DNA of 9,995 nucleotides. It comes from Bacillota bacterium. GTDB taxonomy: Bacteria; Bacillota; Clostridia; Christensenellales; Aristaeellaceae. Every line of letters begins with the position of its first letter. Position 1 is the first letter of the stretch. The DNA lies in the NCBI GenBank assembly GCA_023392515.1, contig JAEVYX010000055.1:1-9995 (forward strand). Reading direction: 5' to 3'. A program made the position numbers and the translations under genes. Below, one piece after another: positions 1 to 7,115 of this stretch. The notes under the pieces were generated by a model that saw only the letters and a program-made list of their open reading frames with translations, ran no database searches and had not been told where the DNA came from.

Positions 1-3
1 GTT

Positions 4-232
4 TCGAAAAAGTGTCTGCGCCGCTTTTTCGAGTCTGCACCCTTCACCTGTGAGCTACGCTCTACGTGCGGTGAAGGGCGTAAGGAAACCTTGCTGCGCA
101 AGGCTTCCGAAGCCACCGGGGCTTTGCCCTTTTCAGGCTTCGCCGAGCATAATTATATGGCAAAGCCCAAAAAATCAGGCGAAGCCTGTCGCTGGCTTCG
201 GATTTATAGTCGGAGGGGGGCGCCCCTCCGAC
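4..232. repeat. Palindrome-dense intergenic element
   Basis: This non-coding stretch is built almost entirely of inverted repeats. Local hairpins are: 4-12 with 24-32 (9 bp, TCGAAAAAG arm); 40-48 with 70-78 (9 bp, CCCTTCACC arm); 89-94 with 98-103; 102-107 with 109-114; 119-122 with 126-129; 176-180 with 184-188; and 209-218 with 223-232 (10 bp perfect stem, 4-base loop). Longer-range arms also match exactly: 106-115 with 193-202 (10 bp), 119-128 with 159-168 (10 bp) and 134-144 with 178-188 (11 bp). The last two pairs cross each other, so they cannot both form in a simple nested fold. The element resembles the interspersed palindromic intergenic repeats common in Clostridia genomes. Whether it is multicopy cannot be seen from one window. 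No convincing gene lies in it. Confidence 0.7.
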
Positions 233-260
233 ACCTCCTAGAGATTTTTTAACAGGCCGG

Positions 261-296
261 GGAGCGGCTGATATTGACCGCTCCTTATTTTTTTAT
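261..296 (+). terminator. Rho-independent terminator of an upstream gene
   Basis: A 7-bp perfect stem (GGAGCGG at 261-267, CCGCTCC at 278-284) with a 10-base loop is followed directly by a T-rich tract, TTATTTTTTTAT, at 285-296. This is the classic intrinsic terminator layout on the plus strand. It would end transcription coming from the left of the window and insulate the rhamnose operon that starts just downstream. Confidence 0.7.
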
Positions 297-317
297 ATCC
301 CGTGTTTTGGGCGTGAG

Positions 318-346
318 TTGTTATTTTATACCTCATATGCTACAAT
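318..346 (+). promoter_or_regulatory. Housekeeping sigma promoter of the rfbCBD-glycosyltransferase operon
   Basis: A -35 box TTGTTA (318-323) and a -10 box TACAAT (341-346) are separated by exactly 17 bp. A TG dinucleotide at 338-339, one base before the -10 box, makes an extended -10 element. The predicted start of transcription is near 353. It lies between the upstream terminator and the first gene, as expected for an independent operon promoter. Confidence 0.65.
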
Positions 347-352
347 TCAATA

Positions 353-432
353 GGCGGTTTAGCGGCAGCATTGAGGTTGCCCGTTTTCACTATATGGTGT
401 TAAGCCCGCTTTGCGAGCAGGTGAGAGGAAAA
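353..432 (+). other. 5' leader of the rhamnose operon
   Basis: About 80 untranslated bases lie between the predicted transcription start and the rfbC start codon. A short stem, GGCAGC (364-369) with GTTGCC (376-381, one G-U pair), is followed by CGTTTT, which is at best a weak attenuator-like structure. The leader ends in GAGAGGAAAA (423-432), the ribosome binding site of rfbC. I recognise no known riboswitch. Confidence 0.35.
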
Positions 433-990
433 ATGGAGAAGATAGCTACAGTTCTGCCTGGCGTATATATTCTGGAGCCCAAGGTTTTCGGCGATCACCG
501 GGGGTGGTTTATGGAAACGTATTCTGCACCGGACTTTGAGCCGCTGGGACTCCAAACGGCTTTTGTACAGGATAACCACAGCTTTACCGCCCAGCGGGGC
601 ACCTTGCGGGGGATGCATTTTCAGCAGGATCCCATGTCCCAGCTAAAGGTGGTGCGTGTGGTAAGGGGCGGTGTATTGGACGTGGCGGTTGACTTGCGCA
701 AAGGATCCCCGACTTATTTAAAGTGGGTCGGGGTGGAGCTGACCGCGGAGAACAAGCGGATGCTGTATATCCCCCGGGGGTTTGCCCATGGGTTTTTGAC
801 GCTTACGGATGATGTGGAATTCGTCTACAAGGTGGACAACCCCTACAGCCAGCTCTATGACCGTTCTATCCGCTTTGATGATCCGGCCATTCATGTGAAT
901 TGGGGGATTGACGCACCAATCCTCTCCAATAAAGATCAAAATGCTCCCCTTTTAAAAGACAGCGACTGCAATTTTGTATATGAAGGGTAG
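433..990 (+). CDS. rfbC: dTDP-4-dehydrorhamnose 3,5-epimerase (RfbC/RmlC)
   Basis: This cytoplasmic cupin enzyme epimerises C3 and C5 of dTDP-4-keto-6-deoxyglucose, the third step of dTDP-L-rhamnose synthesis. The 185-residue length is normal for the family. Visible signatures are DHRGWF (21-26), QDNHS (46-50), GTLRGMHFQ (56-64) carrying the catalytic His62, Lys72, PRGFAHGFL (114-122), Tyr132 and Tyr138, and LSNKD (164-168), whose Asp168 matches the conserved aspartate that partners the histidine. The reading frame stays open upstream to an ATG at 274. I chose the ATG at 433 because it has an AGAGG ribosome binding site directly upstream, because family homology begins there, and because the earlier ATG lies inside the terminator and ahead of the promoter. 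It is the first gene of the operon, and rfbB follows after 9 bases. Confidence 0.95.
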   Translation: MEKIATVLPGVYILEPKVFGDHRGWFMETYSAPDFEPLGLQTAFVQDNHSFTAQRGTLRGMHFQQDPMSQLKVVRVVRGGVLDVAVDLRKGSPTYLKWVGVELTAENKRMLYIPRGFAHGFLTLTDDVEFVYKVDNPYSQLYDRSIRFDDPAIHVNWGIDAPILSNKDQNAPLLKDSDCNFVYEG

Positions 991-999
991 GGAAGGCAC

Positions 1000-2022
1000 A
1001 TGACCATTCTCATCACCGGTGCCGCCGGATTCATCGGCAGCAATTTTGCGTACTATCAGTTGGAAAAACATCCGGAAGACCGGTTGGTAATTTTGGATGC
1101 GCTGACCTATGCTGGCAACTTGAGCAGCCTTGAGAAAGCATTGACCCATTCCAATGTCCGCTTTGTGAAAGGGGATATTGCCGACCGTGGGACCGTGCAG
1201 ACGTTGTTTGAAGATGAAAAGCCGGATATCCTGGTGAACTTTGCCGCTGAGAGCCATGTGGACCGGTCGATTGAAGCCCCCGAAATTTTTCTGCGCACCA
1301 ATGTAATGGGCACCCAGGTTTTGATGGACGCTTGCCGGAAGTATGGCATTGGAAGGTATCACCAGGTGTCTACGGATGAAGTATATGGCGATTTGCCCCT
1401 GGATCGGCCGGAATTGTTCTTTACTGAAGATACGCCAATCCACACCTCCTCCCCTTATTCCGCTTCGAAGGCTTCGGCGGATCTTCTTGTGCTGGCTTAC
1501 TGCCGCACCTTCCATCTTCCGGCCACGATCACCCGCTGCTCCAACAATTACGGCCCCTATCACTTTCCTGAAAAGCTGATTCCCTTGATGATAACCAGGG
1601 CCTTGGCCGACGAGCCTCTTCCCGTTTATGGCAAGGGTGAAAATGTTCGGGACTGGCTGTATGTGGAAGATCACTGCGCCGCAATTGATTTGGTGATGCG
1701 GAACGGCCGCGTTGGGGAAGTATACAACGTAGGCGGCCATAACGAGCGCACCAACCTGGAGGTGGTAAAGGCCATCCTGCGGGAACTTCACAAGCCTGAA
1801 AGCCTGATCCGTTTCGTAACAGACCGGCCGGGCCATGACATGCGCTATGCCATTGATCCTGACAAAATCCACAGGGAATTGGGCTGGCTGCCCCGGACAC
1901 CTTTTGAGAAAGGTATTCAAAAAACCATTCAATGGTATCTTGAGAACCGCACCTGGTGGGAAGAAATACTCAGAGGCGACTATCAGCATTATTACGAGCG
2001 GATGTATGCCGGCAGAGCGTGA
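1000..2022 (+). CDS. rfbB: dTDP-glucose 4,6-dehydratase (RfbB/RmlB)
   Basis: This enzyme converts dTDP-glucose to dTDP-4-keto-6-deoxyglucose with bound NAD+, the second step of dTDP-L-rhamnose synthesis. The 340 residues match the extended short-chain dehydrogenase family. Seen in the protein: the Rossmann glycine motif GAAGFIG (7-13), the NFAAESHVDRS segment (80-90) typical of this family, the catalytic Thr125-Asp126-Glu127 in STDEVYGD, the Tyr153-Ser-Ala-Ser-Lys157 catalytic pair, the NNYGPY substrate-loop motif around residue 181-186, and GENVRDWLYVEDH further on. The start codon follows a GGGAAGG ribosome binding site by 3 bases. Every expected catalytic residue is present, so the enzyme should be active. 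It lies 9 bases after rfbC and 12 bases before rfbD, as part of one transcript. Confidence 0.96.
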   Translation: MTILITGAAGFIGSNFAYYQLEKHPEDRLVILDALTYAGNLSSLEKALTHSNVRFVKGDIADRGTVQTLFEDEKPDILVNFAAESHVDRSIEAPEIFLRTNVMGTQVLMDACRKYGIGRYHQVSTDEVYGDLPLDRPELFFTEDTPIHTSSPYSASKASADLLVLAYCRTFHLPATITRCSNNYGPYHFPEKLIPLMITRALADEPLPVYGKGENVRDWLYVEDHCAAIDLVMRNGRVGEVYNVGGHNERTNLEVVKAILRELHKPESLIRFVTDRPGHDMRYAIDPDKIHRELGWLPRTPFEKGIQKTIQWYLENRTWWEEILRGDYQHYYERMYAGRA

Positions 2023-2034
2023 AGAGGGAACGAT

Positions 2035-2895
2035 ATGAACGTATTGGTTACAGGCGCCCTGGGCCAGCTAGGCCAGGACGTCATGCAGGAGCTGAAAAGA
2101 AGAAATATACCCTGCAAAGGGGTCGACAGGCAGGACTTTGATTTATGCGACCGGGAGGAAACTTTCCGGGCGGTGGCAGGCTATGCCCCTGATGCAATCA
2201 TTCATTGCGCTGCCTATACAGCTGTGGACAAGGCTGAATCAGAAAAGGAATTATGCTATCAGGTAAACGTAGAGGGCACAGAAAACCTAGCTCTGGCGGC
2301 CAAGGATGCCGGGGCAAAAATGATTTACATCAGCACGGATTATGTGTTTGACGGCCAGGGAGAAGTTCCATTTGAACCGAATCAGAAAAAAGATCCGGTG
2401 AACTACTATGGACTGACCAAGGCTCAGGGGGAGGATGCTGCCGCCTCGATCCTTAACAGGCTGTTTATCCTGCGCATCTCCTGGGTGTTCGGGCTGCATG
2501 GCGGGAACTTTGTGAAAACCATGATGCGCTTGGGTTCCCAACGGGAGGAGGTCCGCGTGGTGGATGACCAAACAGGGTCACCCACTTATACGGCCGACCT
2601 GGCGCCCTTGATTTGCGATATGATAGCAACGGACAAGTTTGGCGTTTATCACGCGACCAATGAAGGGCTTTGCACCTGGTGGGAGTTTGCGTCGGCCATC
2701 ATGCAGGAGGCCGGGCTTGACTGCCGGGTTACACCCATCAAAACGGCCGAATATCCTACCGCCGCCCGCCGGCCATATAACTCCCGGCTGTCAAAAAAGA
2801 GGCTGGATGATGCCGGGTTTTCCCGGCTGCCCCCTTGGCAGGACGCGCTGAAACGGTATATTGCCAGCCTGAAAAAGCTGGAGCAGGAAGCGTAG
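2035..2895 (+). CDS. rfbD: dTDP-4-dehydrorhamnose reductase (RfbD/RmlD)
   Basis: This is the last enzyme of the pathway. It reduces dTDP-4-keto-L-rhamnose to dTDP-L-rhamnose with NAD(P)H. The 286 residues are typical for the family. The N-terminus carries the cofactor motif GALGQLG (7-13). CAAYTAVDKAE (58-68) and STDYVFDG (100-107) are RmlD signatures, and the catalytic pair is Tyr125 and Lys129 in YGLTK. RISWVFG and GSPTYTADLA, which line the substrate pocket in RmlD, are also present. The start ATG is preceded by AAGAGGG (2022-2028) at a 6-base spacing, and this ribosome binding site begins on the last base of the rfbB stop codon. The glycosyltransferase gene begins 24 bases after the stop. 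Confidence 0.95.
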   Translation: MNVLVTGALGQLGQDVMQELKRRNIPCKGVDRQDFDLCDREETFRAVAGYAPDAIIHCAAYTAVDKAESEKELCYQVNVEGTENLALAAKDAGAKMIYISTDYVFDGQGEVPFEPNQKKDPVNYYGLTKAQGEDAAASILNRLFILRISWVFGLHGGNFVKTMMRLGSQREEVRVVDDQTGSPTYTADLAPLICDMIATDKFGVYHATNEGLCTWWEFASAIMQEAGLDCRVTPIKTAEYPTAARRPYNSRLSKKRLDDAGFSRLPPWQDALKRYIASLKKLEQEA

Positions 2896-2919
2896 AGAAG
2901 CCGGAGGGAGCGTGGCCAA

Positions 2920-4653
2920 ATGGCTGCCGGACAGTTGAAGCACTACATGACATATCTGCGAACCAATGGGATTGCATATACAAGCCATAGGGCCATGCAA
3001 AAGATTACCGAACGGGTACTCAAGCGGTATGATCGGTGGGCGAGGAAGCGCATGCCCTCTTTGCAGGAATTGGAGAGACAGCGAAAGCGCACATTTTGCC
3101 CAGCCCCGTTTTTAAGCATTGTGGTACCGGTGTACAATACAAAACCCCGCTTTTTGATGGAGCTTGCGGAATCTTTCGTAAACCAGACTTATCATAACTG
3201 GGAAGCATGCCTGTACGATGGGCGAAGCACAAATCCGGATACCATAGCATGCCTGCGTAGCCTGGAAAAGCTGGATCATAGAATTCATGTGGCGCTGGGA
3301 GAGGAAAACCAGGGCATATCGGGAAATACCAACCTGGCCATTCAAATGGTCAAGGGGGATTATATCATCTTGTGCGATCATGATGATATTCTCACATCGG
3401 ACGCCTTGTATTGGATTGCGGATGCTATCGAACAAAAGGGCGCGGATCTTGTCTACAGCGATGAGGACAAGATCAACGAAGCATCCAACCGGTACTTCGA
3501 CCCTCATTTCAAGCCCGATTTTTCTTTGGACATGCTACGCTCAAGCAATTATATCTGCCATCTGCTGGTGGTAAAAAGGACGCTTCTTGACAAGGCGGGC
3601 TTGCTTGACAGCCGCTATGACGGTTCGCAGGACCATGACCTGGCGCTTCGGGCCAGCGAGCATGCTGCATGTATCGTGCATGTGCCCAGGGTGCTGTACC
3701 ATTGGCGGCAGCTTAGCACCTCCATGTCCCATCAGAAGTTGGAGAAATGCCAGCAAGCGGCAAAGAGAGCGGTGGAGGCGCAGCTGCGCCGCCAGCAGGT
3801 AAAAGGGCAGGTAAGCCTGCTGGAAGGTCGGAGCCAAATAAAATATATGCTATCCGGTACACCCCTGGTTACGGTGATCTTAGAGCACCATGGAAGCAGT
3901 CGCAGACTGCATAAATGTATTGAAGCGTTGGAACGGGCAGAGAAGTATCCGGCGGTGGAATGGCTGATTGTATCCCCGGTGCCGATGGAAGCAGCTGATG
4001 CGGATATGAAATTCCGCGCGATTCCCTGGGAGGCGGGGGCTTCCCGCTTTCATATGCTGGATAAGGCCATTCAATTGGCCAATGGGGAGTATATCGTCTG
4101 CATGGATTCGGGCGTGCAGGTGGAAACGGAAGACTGGCTTTCGGATATACTGGCCCATTGCATGCAGCCTGGCGTCGGTATTGTTTGCCCTATCCTGTAC
4201 GGAAAGGATAAAAAGATCCGTCATGCCGGGTATGCGGTGGGTGTCAAGAATGTTGCCGCCGGAAGACAGGAAGGGCTACCCCGAAGCGCTTGGGGCTATT
4301 TTGGGCACGAGCATTATGCCCATAACATTTCCGCCGCTTCCGCTGCTTTTTTCATGGTTGGCAAAGAAATATACCTAAGCCACAGCGGGTTTGATGCAGC
4401 TTATCAGACGGATTTGGGCGATGTGGATTTTTGCCTGAAGCTTTTGCAAAGCGGGCTGCGCCACGTTTTGACACCATTGGTCAAGGCGGTATACGAACCT
4501 CGGGAATCGGGTCGGGACGCCGTTTTGAGGGGTGCGCCGGAGGCTGGGGACAGACAGCGGTTTGTGAATGCCTGGGGTGAAAATGTTCTAGACCCTTATT
4601 ACAACGAAAACTTTACCAGAGAGGACGCAAGCTTTACCCTGCGTAAGGAGTAG
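2920..4653 (+). CDS. Tandem-domain family 2 glycosyltransferase for a surface polysaccharide
   Basis: This 577-residue protein has a basic helical N-terminal segment (about 1-62) and two GT-A fold regions. Domain 1 (about 64-270) starts with FLSIVVPVYN and has DHDD (153-156) as the metal/nucleotide-sugar motif, SDEDK (180-184) and QDHDLALR (237-244) near the acceptor base position. Domain 2 (about 313-577) has the layout of the second domain of known double glycosyltransferases: IRHAGYAVG, a GYFGH block, NISAASAAFFMV, GDVDFCLKL (500-508) and a PYYNENFT tail. The position that usually reads N-N-D reads MDSG (395-398), so its metal site looks lost. There are no clear membrane segments, so it is probably a cytosolic or membrane-associated enzyme. 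It is the last gene of the rhamnose operon, with ribosome binding site GGAGGGAG (2903-2910) 9 bases from the ATG. Context suggests a rhamnosyltransferase or a transferase acting on a rhamnose-containing glycan, but the donor sugar cannot be read from the sequence. Confidence 0.85.
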   Translation: MAAGQLKHYMTYLRTNGIAYTSHRAMQKITERVLKRYDRWARKRMPSLQELERQRKRTFCPAPFLSIVVPVYNTKPRFLMELAESFVNQTYHNWEACLYDGRSTNPDTIACLRSLEKLDHRIHVALGEENQGISGNTNLAIQMVKGDYIILCDHDDILTSDALYWIADAIEQKGADLVYSDEDKINEASNRYFDPHFKPDFSLDMLRSSNYICHLLVVKRTLLDKAGLLDSRYDGSQDHDLALRASEHAACIVHVPRVLYHWRQLSTSMSHQKLEKCQQAAKRAVEAQLRRQQVKGQVSLLEGRSQIKYMLSGTPLVTVILEHHGSSRRLHKCIEALERAEKYPAVEWLIVSPVPMEAADADMKFRAIPWEAGASRFHMLDKAIQLANGEYIVCMDSGVQVETEDWLSDILAHCMQPGVGIVCPILYGKDKKIRHAGYAVGVKNVAAGRQEGLPRSAWGYFGHEHYAHNISAASAAFFMVGKEIYLSHSGFDAAYQTDLGDVDFCLKLLQSGLRHVLTPLVKAVYEPRESGRDAVLRGAPEAGDRQRFVNAWGENVLDPYYNENFTREDASFTLRKE

Positions 4654-4665
4654 CCTGACGGCATC

Positions 4666-4700
4666 AACAGGCCTCCGGCATTTCGCCGGAGGCCTGTTTT
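4666..4700 (+). terminator. Strong terminator between the convergent operons
   Basis: A perfect 14-bp stem (4666-4679 with 4685-4698, arms beginning AACAGGCCTCC) closes a 5-base loop and runs into TTTT at 4697-4700. It follows the glycosyltransferase stop codon by 12 bases. The minus-strand amylase gene ends at 4729 on the other side. The same hairpin could end that transcript too, but the minus-strand side has only a short T stretch (TGTTGATG), so termination there should be weaker. Confidence 0.9.
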
Positions 4701-4728
4701 AGTGCTGATGCAAAGAGTATACGATGAT

Positions 4729-6258
4729 CTATCGCAAGAGAACCGTTGCATAGCCCGGTATATGCAAAGTGCTTTGTGAAAGGACAGGGGCATCCTCTTT
4801 TGAATTCAGTGCCGATAGGATGCTTCCGCCATAATCCCAGCAAAGGTCCACACTTTCTTTTGACAGGTTATGAACTACGTATATCGCATCCCCTTCCCAA
4901 TCAAAGCGCAATACGGAAACAGCTTTTTCCCCGATATCCATAGCGCTAAGAACACCCATGGCAATGGCCGGGTATTGTGACCGAAGCCGTAAAAGATTCC
5001 GGTAAAAGGACAGCAGGGAATCGGGGTCTTCATTTTGCGCATCTGCACCGGCCAAAATCATACGAACCGGATCTGCGTTGGGCGGGGGTGCGCAAATACC
5101 GGCAGGATTGTCAACTGACCAGATAAAGGGCATGCGCTTGTTTTCATCCTTGCCGGACCCCTGCATGCCCAATTCTTCCCCATAATATATAAATGGGTTT
5201 CCCGGCAGCAGCAGATACATGGCGGCGGCCAGTTTTTGCTTTTTAAGATCGTTCATAAGCATGCCGGCGCTTCTTGCCATGTCATGATTCGTCAGAAATA
5301 CTGCGTCCATTGCCTCCGGGCTCACATTCCGGAGCTTTTTTTGCCAGTCTGCCGCTTTTTGCGCGAAACCCTTGCCATCCTGATTTCGTATGCTGCTTGC
5401 GAAGAATCCGCTGGGCCCGGAAAAGGAAAAGTTGAAAAGGGAGACGATTCCGCTTTCATACAGGGAAATGATGGTGCCTTGATCTGTCCAGGCTTCGCCC
5501 ACCAGGTAAGCTTCTGGATTGAATGTTTTTACAACCTGAATCAGCCAGCCCAGAAAAGCTGTGTTGCGGGCAGAATTATCCCCATAAAACTTTGTAACTG
5601 CATCCAGCCTGAAACCGTCCAATCCCCGGGCTGTCCAGAAAGAAACAATGGCCTCAATCTCGCGGCGCACCGATTGGCTGTCAAGATTGAGATCGGGCAT
5701 ATGTTCACCAAATGCGCCCTCATAGTACCAGCCTTCCGCGTTGGGAACGGGATGCCAGCCATCCCGCTTTTCTTTTGTAAAATGGTAGTAGTCCGTGTAG
5801 GCGCTGCTCCCTGAATTCAGGCTTTTCGCGGCCGCTTGAAACCAGGGATGATCTTTTGAGGTATGGTTGAGCACCAGGTCCAATATGACCTGCACACCCC
5901 GCTTATGGCAGGCGGTTATCAACTTGTCAAAATCATGAAGGGTGCCATAGCTTGGGTCTATGGCGCAATAATCCGTCACGTCATACTTGTGGTAGGAAGG
6001 GGAGGGCATGATGGGCATGAGCCACAGCCCATCCACAGTAAGGTCATGTCCGCTTAGTGAATTGCCGTCGTTTAAATAATCCAGCTTCTCTGTAATTCCA
6101 TTTATATCGCCGATTCCGTCTCCATTGCTGTCGTAGAAGGAGGAAACGAAGATTTCATACCAGGCTCCGGATCCAGACTCGGGCCTGGCCCAAAGGGGAG
6201 AGAGGAGAAGCATGGTAGCGCAGAGAAAAGCAGCGGCAATTTTGAAATGGCATTTCAT
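4729..6258 (-). CDS. Exported alpha-amylase family enzyme (GH13, GH13_36-like)
   Basis: This 509-residue glycoside hydrolase is predicted to cut alpha-1,4-glucans such as starch and maltodextrins outside the cytoplasm. A Sec signal peptide (about 1-24, core FLCATMLLLSPLWA, likely cut after Ala24) precedes the TIM barrel. There is no lipobox. Family motifs in order are: YDSNGDGIGD (42-51, calcium-type loop), DLVLNH (127-132), MPDLN (187-191), GFRLDA (215-220) with nucleophile Asp219, VGEAW (253-257) with acid/base Glu255, and FLTNHD (321-326) with Asp326. MPDLN, rather than QPDLN, is typical of GH13 subfamily 36 (Halothermothrix AmyA type). A beta-sandwich C-terminal domain follows from about 435. 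The frame is open further upstream, but I chose the ATG at 6258 because the signal peptide starts there and it overlaps the malG stop by 4 bp. The only Shine-Dalgarno-like bases, AAAAGG, touch the ATG, so translation is probably coupled to malG. Confidence 0.92.
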   Translation of the reverse strand: MKCHFKIAAAFLCATMLLLSPLWARPESGSGAWYEIFVSSFYDSNGDGIGDINGITEKLDYLNDGNSLSGHDLTVDGLWLMPIMPSPSYHKYDVTDYCAIDPSYGTLHDFDKLITACHKRGVQVILDLVLNHTSKDHPWFQAAAKSLNSGSSAYTDYYHFTKEKRDGWHPVPNAEGWYYEGAFGEHMPDLNLDSQSVRREIEAIVSFWTARGLDGFRLDAVTKFYGDNSARNTAFLGWLIQVVKTFNPEAYLVGEAWTDQGTIISLYESGIVSLFNFSFSGPSGFFASSIRNQDGKGFAQKAADWQKKLRNVSPEAMDAVFLTNHDMARSAGMLMNDLKKQKLAAAMYLLLPGNPFIYYGEELGMQGSGKDENKRMPFIWSVDNPAGICAPPPNADPVRMILAGADAQNEDPDSLLSFYRNLLRLRSQYPAIAMGVLSAMDIGEKAVSVLRFDWEGDAIYVVHNLSKESVDLCWDYGGSILSALNSKEDAPVLSQSTLHIPGYATVLLR

Positions 6259-7115
6259 CCTTTTACTGCGCCGCCGGTGACGCCCTCCACATAGTATTTT
6301 TGAATCTTGATGAAAAGCAGTGTAATCGGGATTGCAACGAGTACCGCCCCGGCGCAAAAACGGGTAAAGTAATCATATATGTGCTCCCGCTGCAGCATCC
6401 TGTACAGCCCCAGGGCCACCGTGTAGTTTTGATAATTGTCCTTCATAATGACACTGACAAAGATGAAATCCACCCAGGGAGCAATGAAGGAGGTAATGGC
6501 CGTATAGACCACAATGGGCCTGGAGGAGGGTAGGATAATCTTCCAGAAAATCTGGCTCTTGCTGGCTCCGTCAATGGTGGCGGCTTCATCCAGCGACCGG
6601 GGAATGGTATCAAAGAAGCCCTTGGCGATAAAGTAGCTCAGCACTGCTCCTGCGGAATACACCAGGATCAGCGAAATGAGGGATTGGTTGAGCCCCACCG
6701 CTTTTAAGATGTGATATACGGCGATCATGCTCATAAAGCCTGGAAACATGCCCAGAATCAGCCCTACGTTCATCATGCCCCGGCGGGCCGGGAAACGCAG
6801 GCGGCTGAAGGTATAGGCGATCATAAGCACCAGCATAGTGGATATAAGGCACGTACAGACGGCCACCAGCAGCGTATTCATGTACCAGCGAGGAAAACTG
6901 AAAAGCTCTGTTTCCGTAAAAAGGCGCACAAAGTTATTTGTGGTGTAACCCTTTGGCAGTATGTAAGGGGTATAGGCTCCCGGCTCGGCCCTGAAGGCTA
7001 TGAGAAGAAGCCATACAATGGGAATCAGCCACAGGATGGATAATATCGATAGGATGAGGTAGATTGCGGCATTGGCAATGCTGCGGCGGGTTTTCAAACT
7101 GACGGTTCCGCTCAT
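6255..7115 (-). CDS. malG: Maltodextrin-type ABC importer permease (MalG family)
   Basis: This 286-residue inner permease pairs with the MalF-like protein encoded upstream to form the transmembrane channel. About six membrane segments are visible, roughly at 14-41, 78-101, 113-138, 143-165, 200-222 and 253-270. The cytoplasmic coupling loop that docks on the ATPase is clear: DEAATIDGASKSQIFWKIILP begins at residue 176, with Glu177, Ala178, Ala179, Asp182 and Gly183 of the EAA motif. The C-terminus ends GGAVKG, as in many MalG proteins. The start overlaps the malF stop by 4 bp (ATGA) and has a very strong ribosome binding site, GGAGGAGGAG, 5 bases upstream. The stop overlaps the amylase start by 4 bp. 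Sugar specificity is inferred from the neighbouring amylase and binding protein. Confidence 0.9.
   Translation of the reverse strand: MSGTVSLKTRRSIANAAIYLILSILSILWLIPIVWLLLIAFRAEPGAYTPYILPKGYTTNNFVRLFTETELFSFPRWYMNTLLVAVCTCLISTMLVLMIAYTFSRLRFPARRGMMNVGLILGMFPGFMSMIAVYHILKAVGLNQSLISLILVYSAGAVLSYFIAKGFFDTIPRSLDEAATIDGASKSQIFWKIILPSSRPIVVYTAITSFIAPWVDFIFVSVIMKDNYQNYTVALGLYRMLQREHIYDYFTRFCAGAVLVAIPITLLFIKIQKYYVEGVTGGAVKG

Noticed and set aside
50..241. A 63-codon plus-strand open frame
   Set aside because: It runs entirely through the palindromic repeats, has no ribosome binding site, and its translation is what the repeated bases dictate. It is not a credible gene.
274..432. A 53-codon N-terminal extension of rfbC from the ATG at 274
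   Set aside because: It starts inside a terminator hairpin and spans the likely promoter. The family's conserved N-terminus and a good ribosome binding site both point to the ATG at 433.
952..1989. A 345-codon open frame on the minus strand opposite rfbB
   Set aside because: It is a shadow of the strongly conserved rfbB gene, has no recognisable motifs, and has an incidental start.
5236..5814. A 192-codon plus-strand open frame opposite the amylase
   Set aside because: It lies wholly inside the GH13 gene, whose catalytic motifs are intact on the other strand, and resembles no protein family.
6259..6357. A 33-codon upstream extension of the amylase
   Set aside because: It would overlap malG deeply and place a charged stretch before the signal peptide. 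The 4-bp ATGA overlap start is the natural one.
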